NCBI GenBank assembly: GCA_011525695.1
Contig: WYBX01000001.1
Location: 1-62,029, forward strand
Length of the DNA stretch: 62,029 nucleotides
Source of the DNA: Verrucomicrobiia bacterium
GTDB taxonomy: Bacteria; Verrucomicrobiota; Verrucomicrobiia; Opitutales; Opitutaceae
Reading direction: 5' to 3'
Shown piece by piece: positions 32,324-40,415 of this stretch. The position numbers and the translations under genes were made by a program. Position 1 is the first letter of the stretch. The number at the start of each line of letters is the position of its first letter. A model generated the notes under the pieces. The model had not been told where the DNA came from and searched no databases. It saw nothing but the letters and a program-made list of their open reading frames with translations.

Positions 32324-34477
32324 TTGCAGCGCTGGCAGCAGACCCTCGTTTCCCGGACCGCCGCTTCGTGGCGCGTGGTGCTGCTAACGCTGTTCGTGGG
32401 GTTGGTTTGGTGCGCGCAATACGAACGCTGGACTGCGGCAAGTTGGTCGATTCCCACGGAATACCACGGCGACGCGCTCGAAATCCTGACGCGGATCCAG
32501 GCTGCCGCCGAAGGAGACACCATCCCCCTGCACCCCCAGGTCATCACGCGGCTGGGCGCGCCATTCGGAGCGAACTGGAGCGCCTATCCGTCATCGGACC
32601 TCCTCCTCATCTGGACGTTGGGTCAGATCGCACGGGTGATCGGCGTGTATCCGACAGCAAACCTTGCACTCCTCCTCGCCTCCATCACCTCGGCGCTGGC
32701 CTTTTACGGTTGCGCGCGCTGGCTGCGGATTCGCTGGGAATGGGCTTTCGCCGCCGCGGTGCTGTTTGCCTATACGTTCCAGTCGTTTCATCGCGGTTTG
32801 GCACATCTCTTCCTGGTGTACTCCTGGTCCGTCCCGGTGGCGCTGCTGGTGTCCGGGGTGATCGCGGCCAGCCGTCGGATCCGGTGGCCGGGCCGCGGGG
32901 CCGCGTGCTGCCTTGGCGGCGCGCTGGCGATCGGGATCGGAAATCCGTACACGCTTTTCATGTTCCTGCAGCTGGCTGGATGGGCACTCATCCTCCAGTG
33001 GCTGGGCCCGCGGAGACGGGAGAATCTCACGATTGGCATGACCGTGATCGCGGTCGCCGTCGCGGCGTTCCTGATCGTGGAGTCACACGTGTGGCTTTAC
33101 GCGACCGATCGAGCCGCAATCTCGCCGATTGTCCGCAGCTACGGTGGCACGGAGGTTTACGCCTTGAAGCCGCTCGAACTCGTGCTGCCGCCGGCTGCGC
33201 ATCGCTGGGATGCCTTCTCGTTCTTCGGGCATCGTTACCTGCGCTGGACCGCCTGGCGTGGAGGCGAGGCCTTCGCGCCCTACCTGGGACTGGTGGCGAT
33301 CGCAGGACTCGTCTGGCTCGGCGCCGCGGCTTTCCGCGCCATCCTGCGGCGCTGGCGGATGCCCGGGCTGGCCTGGCCCACGGGATGGGTCCTGATGTTC
33401 GCGTCGCTGGGGGGAGTGACCAACATCATGGCATTTTTCACCGGGCTGGTGGTCTTTCGTGCCACCAACCGGTTCAGCATCTTCATCTCGGCCGCGGCGC
33501 TGCTGTTCCTGGCGGGACGTTTGTCACGGTGGTGGCGGGAACCGCCAGCCTGGTGGCCCCGGACCGCAGGAAGCAGGGGATGGCGGATGACGAGCGTGGT
33601 GCTGGCAGCGTTGGTGACGGGCATTGGGCTGCTGGACCAGCTCCCGCCTCGACCGGGACTGGCCAAGCAGCAGCAGATTGCGCGGGCGATCGAGTCCGAC
33701 CGTGAACTCGGCCGCAGGCTGGAGGAGAGCCTCCCGGCAGGCGCGATGGTGTTTCAGCTGCCCGTGATGGTCTTCCCCGAGATCGTGCCGCCCAATCAGC
33801 TGACGGACTACGAATATTTCCGGCCGTACCTGGCCACGCAGTCACTGCATTTCACGTATGGTGCGTTGAAAGGTCGGAGCCGCAACGCCTGGCAGCGGGA
33901 AGTGGAGAGAATGGGCACGGCGGAACAAGTGCGGCGTCTCGAGCGGTTTGGTTTTGCCGCCCTGCATTTCAGCCGGAAGGGCTTTGCCGACCGCGGGGAG
34001 CAGCTGCTGGCGGAAATGGCTGCGGCCGGGCGCAGCCGGCGGATCGAGAGCCCGGCTGGCGACCAGGTCGTGGTCCTGCTCGAACCAGCGGCCCGGCCGG
34101 AACCGGCGATCGCGCAGACCCTGACCTTTGGCCGCGGCTGGCACTCAGCCGAGGACGGCTGGCCGCGCTGGGCCTACGGTCCCGCGGCGCTTTCGTACTT
34201 CAATCCGTATCCTCATCCTGTGGACGCAACGGTTCGGCTGGTGCTCAGCGGGGTGGATGAACGGAAACTTGGGCTGCAGGTGAACCGCGGCGAACCGGAG
34301 TCGCTGCCCATCGGCACGGAGCCCGTCACCGTCACCCTGGAGGCGCGATTCCGCCCCGGCGTCAACCGGATCGATCTTCAGGCGGACCGTGGGCCGGTGC
34401 GGGTGAGCAACGGGCCGAGGCAGTTGCGATCCCATGCGGTGCATGAGACGGCGGTGATGCTCCGGGGGGTGCCGTAG
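32324..34477 (+). CDS. GT-C-like multispanning membrane protein with C-terminal beta domain
   Basis: 717 residues from an apparent TTG start at 32324. About 10-11 membrane helices occupy residues 15-450; a first extracytoplasmic loop (PTEYHGDALEILTRIQAAAE) and charged loops are like those of GT-C glycosyltransferases. The last 250 residues are extracytoplasmic and end in a beta-rich domain (LTFGRGWHSAEDGW, ALSYFNPYPHPVDATVRLVL) that recurs in the protein at 35600-37822. Acting on lipid-linked sugars at the outer face of the inner membrane is the likely role; donor and acceptor are unknown. The gene ends 9 bases before twin palindromes. Confidence 0.75.
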   Translation: MQRWQQTLVSRTAASWRVVLLTLFVGLVWCAQYERWTAASWSIPTEYHGDALEILTRIQAAAEGDTIPLHPQVITRLGAPFGANWSAYPSSDLLLIWTLGQIARVIGVYPTANLALLLASITSALAFYGCARWLRIRWEWAFAAAVLFAYTFQSFHRGLAHLFLVYSWSVPVALLVSGVIAASRRIRWPGRGAACCLGGALAIGIGNPYTLFMFLQLAGWALILQWLGPRRRENLTIGMTVIAVAVAAFLIVESHVWLYATDRAAISPIVRSYGGTEVYALKPLELVLPPAAHRWDAFSFFGHRYLRWTAWRGGEAFAPYLGLVAIAGLVWLGAAAFRAILRRWRMPGLAWPTGWVLMFASLGGVTNIMAFFTGLVVFRATNRFSIFISAAALLFLAGRLSRWWREPPAWWPRTAGSRGWRMTSVVLAALVTGIGLLDQLPPRPGLAKQQQIARAIESDRELGRRLEESLPAGAMVFQLPVMVFPEIVPPNQLTDYEYFRPYLATQSLHFTYGALKGRSRNAWQREVERMGTAEQVRRLERFGFAALHFSRKGFADRGEQLLAEMAAAGRSRRIESPAGDQVVVLLEPAARPEPAIAQTLTFGRGWHSAEDGWPRWAYGPAALSYFNPYPHPVDATVRLVLSGVDERKLGLQVNRGEPESLPIGTEPVTVTLEARFRPGVNRIDLQADRGPVRVSNGPRQLRSHAVHETAVMLRGVP

Positions 34478-34486
34478 GGCCAGGAA

Positions 34487-34586
34487 CCACTCATACACCA
34501 TGATCATGGTATATGAGTGGCGAAGCGCGAGATTTCCAGACTGTCAGCAAGCCACTCATGTCACATGATCATGGTATATGAGTGGC
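34487..34586. repeat. Twin imperfect palindromes
   Basis: Two 34-36-base palindromes, 34487-34520 and 34551-34586, share the right half CATGATCATGGTATATGAGT plus GGCGA as a 25-base direct repeat 65 bases apart. The left arms differ (CATACACCATG against CATGTCACATG). They fill the gap between the GT-C gene and the methyltransferase gene. They may be a duplicated terminator, REP element or binding site. Confidence 0.75.
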
Positions 34587-34647
34587 GATGGCCGCTTTGC
34601 CGGCGATTGCCAAGGCGCCGGGAGTATGCGCGGAATGACGCCGGCAC

Positions 34648-35595
34648 ATGGAGCACGACGAATATCTGAAGCTGGCGGAGGTCGAGGACCAGATGTGGTA
34701 CTTTCGCTCCCTGCATGCGCATGTGCTGCGGGAACTGGAGGCGGAACTGGACGGCCGCGGCGACATCCTACGGCAGCGCATGGGCCGAGCAGACGCGGCG
34801 GAGGCGCCGCATCCCCAGCCCGCAAGCACGGGCCGAGGGGGCGTGAGAGGGGAGCGCGCGGCGGCAACAGGCGCGCCGGGGGCGCCGGATCCCCAAGTCG
34901 TGAACCCGGGGGGAGGTGGCGTACACGGGGAACGCGCGCCGGGGGAATCAGATACCCGATGGAGGCCCCGTGGCCGGATCCTGGACGCGGGTTGCGGGAC
35001 CGGCGGGTTGATTCGCCGGTTGCGTGCCTCACGTCCCGATTGGGATTGGACCGGCGTGGATCTGTCGGCGGTGGCCTGCGAGCTGGCGCGCCAGCGGGCA
35101 CCGGGAACCGAGATCCGCGAGGCCAACGTGGTCCAACTGCCCTTCGCGGAGCGGAGCTTCGACGCGATCGTTTCGGCCGACGTGCTGTATCATGTCGATG
35201 ATGACATGGCGGCGCTGCGCGAATTCCTCCGGGTGCTCCGGCCGGGTGGGGCGGTGGTGCTGAACGTCCCGGCCTATCGCTGGCTCTGGTCCTATCATGA
35301 CGAGGCGGTGCATTCGCGCCGGCGTTACACGCGGGGCGAACTGCTCGCCAAGCTGGAAACGGCCGGCTTCAAGGATACGCGTGCCACCTATTGGAACACG
35401 CTGCCGCTGCCGTTGATCGTGGTCCGCAGGAAATTGCTGCCCGCGCCCAGGGGCGGCAGCGATGTGCGGCTGTATCCGGCGCCGGTCGAGGCGGTCTTCA
35501 ACGCTGCGATGGCGCTGGAGTCGGCCTGGATCCGGGGCGTGGGCCGGCTGCCCTGCGGCACCTCGGTCCTGGCCGTGGCACGGAAGCCATCCTGA
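34648..35595 (+). CDS. Class I SAM-dependent methyltransferase with in-frame repeat insertion
   Basis: 315 residues. The SAM motif I is GRILDAGCGTGGLIRRLRA, followed by DWTGVDLS, LPFAERSFDAIVSADVLYHV, and RVLRPGGAVVLNVPAY. Between the N-terminal helix (MEHDEYLKLAEVEDQMWYFR) and motif I lies a Gly/Ala/Pro-rich stretch of about 70 residues that relatives normally lack; its DNA consists of two 78-base repeats. Methylation of a lipid-linked sugar or small molecule for the glycan pathway is likely. The stop is four bases before the next GT-C gene. Confidence 0.85.
   Translation: MEHDEYLKLAEVEDQMWYFRSLHAHVLRELEAELDGRGDILRQRMGRADAAEAPHPQPASTGRGGVRGERAAATGAPGAPDPQVVNPGGGGVHGERAPGESDTRWRPRGRILDAGCGTGGLIRRLRASRPDWDWTGVDLSAVACELARQRAPGTEIREANVVQLPFAERSFDAIVSADVLYHVDDDMAALREFLRVLRPGGAVVLNVPAYRWLWSYHDEAVHSRRRYTRGELLAKLETAGFKDTRATYWNTLPLPLIVVRRKLLPAPRGGSDVRLYPAPVEAVFNAAMALESAWIRGVGRLPCGTSVLAVARKPS
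34798..34942 (+). repeat. In-frame 78-bp tandem repeat inside the methyltransferase gene
   Basis: Two diverged copies with a 78-base (26-codon) period: GGCGCCGCATCCCC at 34803 and GGCGCCGGATCCCC at 34881, then GGGG.G.CGT and GGG.A.CGCGCG blocks. In protein this gives EAPHPQPASTGRGGVRGERA against GAPDPQVVNPGGGGVHGERA. The unit keeps the reading frame and expands a linker. Confidence 0.8.
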
Positions 35596-35599
35596 GATC

Positions 35600-37822
35600 A
35601 TGCTGCCTCTCGTCGTCGCATTCGGAGTGCTGCTGCACGTGATGTACTGGGGGCTGGGACTGGCCTGGCTGGCGATGCCGCGGCGCTGGGGACGGTTCTG
35701 GCCGGTGCTGATTGCGCCGGCGGGGCTGGCGCTGCAGTCGCTGGTGGTCTGGGCCGGGGCGCACACGGATCTGCGGGGAACGGACAGTCATGCGTGGTGG
35801 AGCGAGCTGGTGCCGCTGGTGTTGCTGGTGGCGGCAATCGTGCGGGGGCGGTGGCTGGCGGCATCACGGCGCGGGGTTGGTGTGATCCGCGCCGCCTACA
35901 CGGATCTGAGGCGTTTCGGACTGGTATGGCTGCTGATGGCGGCATCGCTCGGGCTGCTGGTGCTGCCGATGCTGTTTGCCGCGAAGGGGCTGACAACGAC
36001 CTCGCTGGGCAGCTGTGACGCTGCGGACTATGCGGCGGGCGCGCGGGTTCTCCAGCAATTTGCCCGGAACGATCGCACGGGGTTCATCGGCTTGACCGAG
36101 GTGGTGCAGGTGATGTCGGTGGACAACTTTTTCGACTTCTGGCTGCGGTTGAATCATTTCACGCCGTCGGCGCTGATTGCCCTGAACGGCACCGTGTTCG
36201 ATTGCGCGCCGCACGAATTGACCGGGATCCTGGCGGCGGTGCTGCTGGCGGCGTCGCTCCCGGCGGTGTTCTGGGTGGCGCGAGCGGTGGTGCGTTACAG
36301 TAGTGTGGTAAGCCTGGGCGTGACGCTGCTGTACGGGCTAAGCCCGATCACCTGGTACGCGGTGGCGCATGTGGCGCTCGGGCAGTTGCTGGCGGCTCCG
36401 GCCATCGCACTTGTGACCTGGGCCGGAGTGGCGATGTGGCGGATCCGGCTGACCTGGCGGGCGGCGGCGGGACTGGCCGGCGTGCTGGCCATCGGGTATG
36501 CGCTGATCCTGGGCAGCTACAACTTCATCGTGCTCGTGGGCCTGGTACCGGCGGTGGCGTACGCCGGCGGACTGGCGGTTTGGGAGGGTGAGTGGGAGCG
36601 CTTTGGGCGCTGGTTGCTGGGGATGCTGGCGCCGCTGGCCGGCTGTGGACTGGTTTTCGCGGAGCGGGTGGCCGGGCTGGCCGAACGGCTGAGGCTTTTC
36701 CGGACTTACGACTTCGGATGGCCGATCCCGCCGCTCACGCCCGAGGGATGGCTGGGCATGGTGAGCGGGCCGGCGCTGGAGCCCTGGCATTGGGGCGGGT
36801 TGCGCTGGGGGCTGGCGGCGGTGATTGTTGCCGTGCTGGTTCTTTCCGGCTGGCGGGCGGTGCGGCAGCGGCGGCGGAATGCATGGACCGCCGCCAGCAT
36901 CAGCGCGCCGGTCCTGCTGGGCTACGGTTACCTGCAGTGGCGCGCGGCGCAGCTTGGGACCAACGCCAGCTATGATGCCTACAAGCTGTTCGCCGTTTTT
37001 TTCCCGGAGCTGCTGGCCGCAGCGTGCTGGTGGGTGACGCTGCGTTGGAGCCGCCGGATCACCGAGTGGCTCGCGACGGCGGGAATCGCCGCGCTGATCC
37101 TCGGATGCAATCTGGTCGCCGCGGGGCAGTTCTTCTGGCACCTGAGTTCACCGCCCTTGCTGGTCGATGGCGAACTGCGGCAGTTGCGACGGGTGGACGC
37201 GATGGCGGATGTGGCTTCGTTGAACCTGCGCGTGCCGGACATGTGGTCGCGGCTGTGGGCAAACGCGTTCCTCCTGCGGAAGGCACAGTATTTTCCGACG
37301 CACACCTACGAGGGCCGGTTGAACACGCCGCTGCGGGGGGACTGGGATTTGGAAGGAGGATTGATCGCGATCGAGCTGCCGGACGGTGCGCGACGGACAA
37401 TCACGCCGCATTACGCGCTGGTCGACACCCGGCATCCGCTCCACGTCCGGGCGGAGTTTGGCTCCGGCTGGCACGAAACGGAGCAATTGCGGCGTTCCGC
37501 TGAACGCTGGCGCTGGGCCAAGAGTACCGCCCGGCTGCTGTTCGAAAATCCGCATCCGTATCCGCTCCGGGCGGAGATCACGCTGGACGCGCTCAGCCGC
37601 GTGCCGCGTGAGATCCGACTGGTGTCCGCCGATGGCACGCCGAGCGCTCCGGCGCAGGTTGGAACCGAGCGCGGTCGGGTGCGACTTCCGGGCATCGAAC
37701 TGCCACCCGGGCGGTCCGAGCTGGAACTGGTTTCGTCGCCTCCCGCTGCCGCCGTGGCCGGGGACAGCCGCGAACTCGCGCTGTGCGTTTTCCGGGTGGA
37801 AGTGGAACCCGGGCGGCAATAG
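35600..37822 (+). CDS. GT-C-like multispanning membrane protein, paralogous partner
   Basis: 740 residues from ATG 35600, four bases after the methyltransferase stop. About 12-13 membrane helices span residues 1-540 (MLPLVVAFGVLLHVMYWGL at the start). The C-terminal beta-rich domain (FGSGWHETEQL, RWAKSTARLLFENPHPYPLR, ITLDALSRV) matches that of the protein at 32324-34477, so the two are distant paralogues flanking a methyltransferase. No catalytic Asp motif is certain. A glycosyltransferase or flippase-like role in surface polysaccharide export is inferred from context. Confidence 0.72.
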   Translation: MLPLVVAFGVLLHVMYWGLGLAWLAMPRRWGRFWPVLIAPAGLALQSLVVWAGAHTDLRGTDSHAWWSELVPLVLLVAAIVRGRWLAASRRGVGVIRAAYTDLRRFGLVWLLMAASLGLLVLPMLFAAKGLTTTSLGSCDAADYAAGARVLQQFARNDRTGFIGLTEVVQVMSVDNFFDFWLRLNHFTPSALIALNGTVFDCAPHELTGILAAVLLAASLPAVFWVARAVVRYSSVVSLGVTLLYGLSPITWYAVAHVALGQLLAAPAIALVTWAGVAMWRIRLTWRAAAGLAGVLAIGYALILGSYNFIVLVGLVPAVAYAGGLAVWEGEWERFGRWLLGMLAPLAGCGLVFAERVAGLAERLRLFRTYDFGWPIPPLTPEGWLGMVSGPALEPWHWGGLRWGLAAVIVAVLVLSGWRAVRQRRRNAWTAASISAPVLLGYGYLQWRAAQLGTNASYDAYKLFAVFFPELLAAACWWVTLRWSRRITEWLATAGIAALILGCNLVAAGQFFWHLSSPPLLVDGELRQLRRVDAMADVASLNLRVPDMWSRLWANAFLLRKAQYFPTHTYEGRLNTPLRGDWDLEGGLIAIELPDGARRTITPHYALVDTRHPLHVRAEFGSGWHETEQLRRSAERWRWAKSTARLLFENPHPYPLRAEITLDALSRVPREIRLVSADGTPSAPAQVGTERGRVRLPGIELPPGRSELELVSSPPAAAVAGDSRELALCVFRVEVEPGRQ

Positions 37823-37907
37823 CCATGGCCGCGTGAGAGCACGTGGCAGTTAACTTTGGGATGGCGTGGGGGATGGCGGGCTGTTTCCTGAACCCGACTC
37901 CAGCCGC

Positions 37908-38897
37908 ATGAATCTTCGCCGCACTTATTCCGGACGACGCGTGCTCGTGACGGGCGGGTTGGGCTTCATTGGCTCCAACCTTACCCGCGCACTGGTCGAA
38001 CTCGGCGCGGACGTGACCGTGATGGACTGCCTCGGCGAGAATTATGGCGGCAACCGCCGCAACCTGGCCGGGATTTCCGGCCGGGTGAAGGTGCACGTGG
38101 CGGATGTGCGTGACTCGCCGCGATTGCCGCAGCTCGTGCGGCGGCAGGATTATCTGTTCAACCTCGCGGGCCAGACGAGCCACATGGACTCGATGACGGA
38201 TCCGCAGACGGATCTGGATATCAACTGCCGCGCCCAGCTCGCGATGCTGGAAGCGTGCCGGAAGCACAATCCCGCGATCCGGATTGTCTTCGCGAGCACG
38301 CGGCAGATTTACGGCCGGCCGGATTATCTGCCGGTCGACGAGCAGCACCCGCTCCGGCCGGTCGACGTGAATGGAATCAACAAGCTGGCAGGGGAGGGCT
38401 TTCACCTGCTGTATTCGCGGGTGCACGGGCTCGAGGCGACGGCACTGCGGCTCACGAACACGATCGGGCCCCGGATGCGGATCAAGGATGCGCGGCAGAC
38501 CTTTGTCGGAGTCTGGATCCGCCGGTTGCTGACTGGCGAGCCGATCGAAATCTGGGGCGGCGGGCAGCGGCGGGACTTCACCTATGTCGATGACGCGGTC
38601 GAGGCTTTCCTGCTGGCGGCAGCACGGCCCGAGGCGATTGGGGCGGTCTTCAACCTGGGCGGGCCGCCGCCGGTCACACTGCGCCGGCTGGCGGAAGTCC
38701 TGGTGGAGATCAACGGCGGGGGCGAGTTCGTGATCCGTGACTTTCCCAGCGACCGCAGGAAGATCGACATCGGCGACTATTATGCCGACGACCGGCTCAT
38801 CGGGCGAAGGCTCGGCTGGAAGCCGCGGACCGATCTGAGGACGGCGCTGGCCCGAACGCTGGCATATTACCGCGCAGAGCTGAGACATTATATCTAA
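37908..38897 (+). CDS. NAD-dependent sugar epimerase/dehydratase (SDR), YxxxK variant
   Basis: 329 residues from ATG 37908. Rossmann motif VLVTGGLGFIGSNLTRAL; NLAGQTSHMDSM; catalytic Ser/Thr region FASTRQIYGR. The expected Tyr of Tyr-x3-Lys is Asn: VDVNGINKLAGEGFH. I have the impression that a family of UDP-glucose-epimerase-like SDRs shares this NGINK motif, so it may be normal for the family. RDFTYVDDAVEAFLLA is the usual C-terminal block. It converts a nucleotide sugar for the glycan pathway; the product is unknown. Confidence 0.85.
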   Translation: MNLRRTYSGRRVLVTGGLGFIGSNLTRALVELGADVTVMDCLGENYGGNRRNLAGISGRVKVHVADVRDSPRLPQLVRRQDYLFNLAGQTSHMDSMTDPQTDLDINCRAQLAMLEACRKHNPAIRIVFASTRQIYGRPDYLPVDEQHPLRPVDVNGINKLAGEGFHLLYSRVHGLEATALRLTNTIGPRMRIKDARQTFVGVWIRRLLTGEPIEIWGGGQRRDFTYVDDAVEAFLLAAARPEAIGAVFNLGGPPPVTLRRLAEVLVEINGGGEFVIRDFPSDRRKIDIGDYYADDRLIGRRLGWKPRTDLRTALARTLAYYRAELRHYI

Positions 38898-39211
38898 CGA
38901 GGAAATCCTCGAGCACGTTAACCACGGATTTCCGGCGCGCCGGAGCCGCAACCAACCTCGGACTCCTGGCGCTTTCTCCCGGAGGATTTGCCGCAAGAAG
39001 GCTCAAGAGGCGCAAGAGGAACAAGTCCGCGATGCCGGCTCTTTATGCGCATCTTGAGCCTTATGCGGCCATTCTCTCACGCGACATCCTGTCTTCAGGC
39101 ACGGACAGGATGCACAGGAAGAACAGGACGCGCCTGGCAACTCCAGGCGCTTACCAACCCGGCGAGTAAGGTCCGCCCGGAAGTCTGGTTGCCTGCGAAC
39201 ACCATCCAACT
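38898..39211. other. Intergenic region with long imperfect hairpin
   Basis: Over 300 bases before the GT2 gene. Besides the hairpin at 38990-39069, it holds short stems (GAGGAAATCCTC at 38899-38910, CTGG..CCAG at 39136-39149). No gene is seen. The following gene's start is unclear, so up to 70 more bases may be non-coding. Confidence 0.55.
38990..39069. repeat. Long imperfect hairpin, family F
   Basis: A left arm at 38990-39019 (GCCGCAAGAAGGCTCAAGAG then GCGCAAGAGG) and a right arm at 39041-39069 (TTATGCGCATCTTGAGCCTT then ATGCGGC) pair over about 29 bases with a few mismatches. Similar GCCRCAAGAA..CGCAA arms form the outer repeat at 2636-2741. Confidence 0.75.
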
Positions 39212-40237
39212 TTGGTGCCGGCTCCGCCGGGTTGGACAAACCTGCACTTGCGCCGCGGGGCTCTTTTTGCGCCCAATCGTGGCGTGGCGAGTCCAGCGCT
39301 CAGCTTTGTCATTCCGCTTTATCACAGCGCCGAAACCATCGGGGCGGTCGTGCGCGAAATCGAATCGTTCACGATTCCCGGCGGGCACGAGATCATCCTG
39401 GTCAACGACGGCAGTGCCGACATGACGAGTGAGGTCTGCCGCGAGCTGATCCGGTCCGCGGCCGACCGTCGCGGTCCCGGGCCGTCCGTGCCGATTATCC
39501 TGATCGAGCACGCCCGCAATTATGGGGAGCACAACGCGGTGCTGACCGGCTGGCGGCATGCGAGCGGAGCGCACATCGTCAATCTCGACGATGACGGGCA
39601 GAATCCCCCCACCGAGGCCGTGCGGCTCTGGGAGCATGCGGTGGCGACGGGACTGGATGTCGTTTTCGGCCATTACGAGACGAAACAGCACGCCGCCTGG
39701 CGGAATTTCGGCAGCTGGCTCACGTTGCGAATGACCGACTGGGCGCTGGACAAGCCGCCGGGGTTTTACCTGTCGAGCTTTCGCTGCGTCAGCGCCTTTG
39801 TGGCCCGGCAGGTGGTGGGCTACGCAGGACCGTATCCCTATATTGACGGGCTGCTGCTGCAGGTGACCCAGCGGATTGGATCGATCCATGTGCGCCACGA
39901 GGCCCGGCAGGCCGGGCAGAGCACCTACACGTTGCGACGATTGATCCGGCTGTGGCTGAGCGCCTGGGTGAACTTCTCGGTGCTGCCCCTGCGCGTCGCC
40001 ACGGTCATGGGGTTTGCGCTTGGGTTTGTCGGGCTGCTGGCGCTGGGTTCAGTGGCATGGCTTTGGTGGCATGACCTCGGCCCGGAATCTGGATGGGGCT
40101 GGCTGATGGCGGCGCTGCTGATTTTCTCCGGAACGCAGCTGGTGCTGCTTGGGCTGATTGGCGAGTATGTGGGCCGGATGTTCCTGGCGGTGAACCAGCG
40201 GCCGCAATCCGTGGTGCGCGACGTGATTCGGAACTGA
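39212..40237 (+). CDS. GT2-family glycosyltransferase with two membrane helices (DPM1/GtrB-like)
   Basis: 341 residues if started at TTG 39212; GTG 39284 (giving ASPALSFVIPLYHSAET) is equally plausible because homology begins there. GT-A motifs: LSFVIPLYHS, EIILVNDGSADMTSEV, EHARNYGEHNAVLTGW, IVNLDDDGQNPP (DxD-like), and two C-terminal helices (MGFALGFVGLLALGSVAWLW and AALLIFSGTQLVLLGLIGEY). Such enzymes make polyprenyl-phosphate sugars for GT-C transferases, which fits the two GT-C-like proteins nearby. Confidence 0.87.
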   Translation: MVPAPPGWTNLHLRRGALFAPNRGVASPALSFVIPLYHSAETIGAVVREIESFTIPGGHEIILVNDGSADMTSEVCRELIRSAADRRGPGPSVPIILIEHARNYGEHNAVLTGWRHASGAHIVNLDDDGQNPPTEAVRLWEHAVATGLDVVFGHYETKQHAAWRNFGSWLTLRMTDWALDKPPGFYLSSFRCVSAFVARQVVGYAGPYPYIDGLLLQVTQRIGSIHVRHEARQAGQSTYTLRRLIRLWLSAWVNFSVLPLRVATVMGFALGFVGLLALGSVAWLWWHDLGPESGWGWLMAALLIFSGTQLVLLGLIGEYVGRMFLAVNQRPQSVVRDVIRN

Positions 40238-40312
40238 GCCCGGAATTCTGTACGCAGGGAAATACCCGAGAAATTTCCGTGTTGTGATCCAATTTCTGCA
40301 GTCGTTGGCAAA

Positions 40313-40387
40313 GTAGGGGCGCAGTCTCGCTGCGCCCTCAGGATCATTTCGACCGCCATCGAGGGCGCAGCAAGCCTGCGCCCCTAC
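40313..40387. repeat. Family A palindromes, inverted pair (left of GT2 gene)
   Basis: GTAGGGGCGCAGTCTCGCTG at 40313-40332 faces CAGCAAGCCTGCGCCCCTAC at 40368-40387; each contains its own hairpin, and together they form an inverted pair with GTAGGGG ends, like a two-unit REP cluster. A matching pair lies at 41514-41586. Confidence 0.85.
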
Positions 40388-40415
40388 GGGTTAGGGCACG
40401 ACTCATGCGTTGTGC

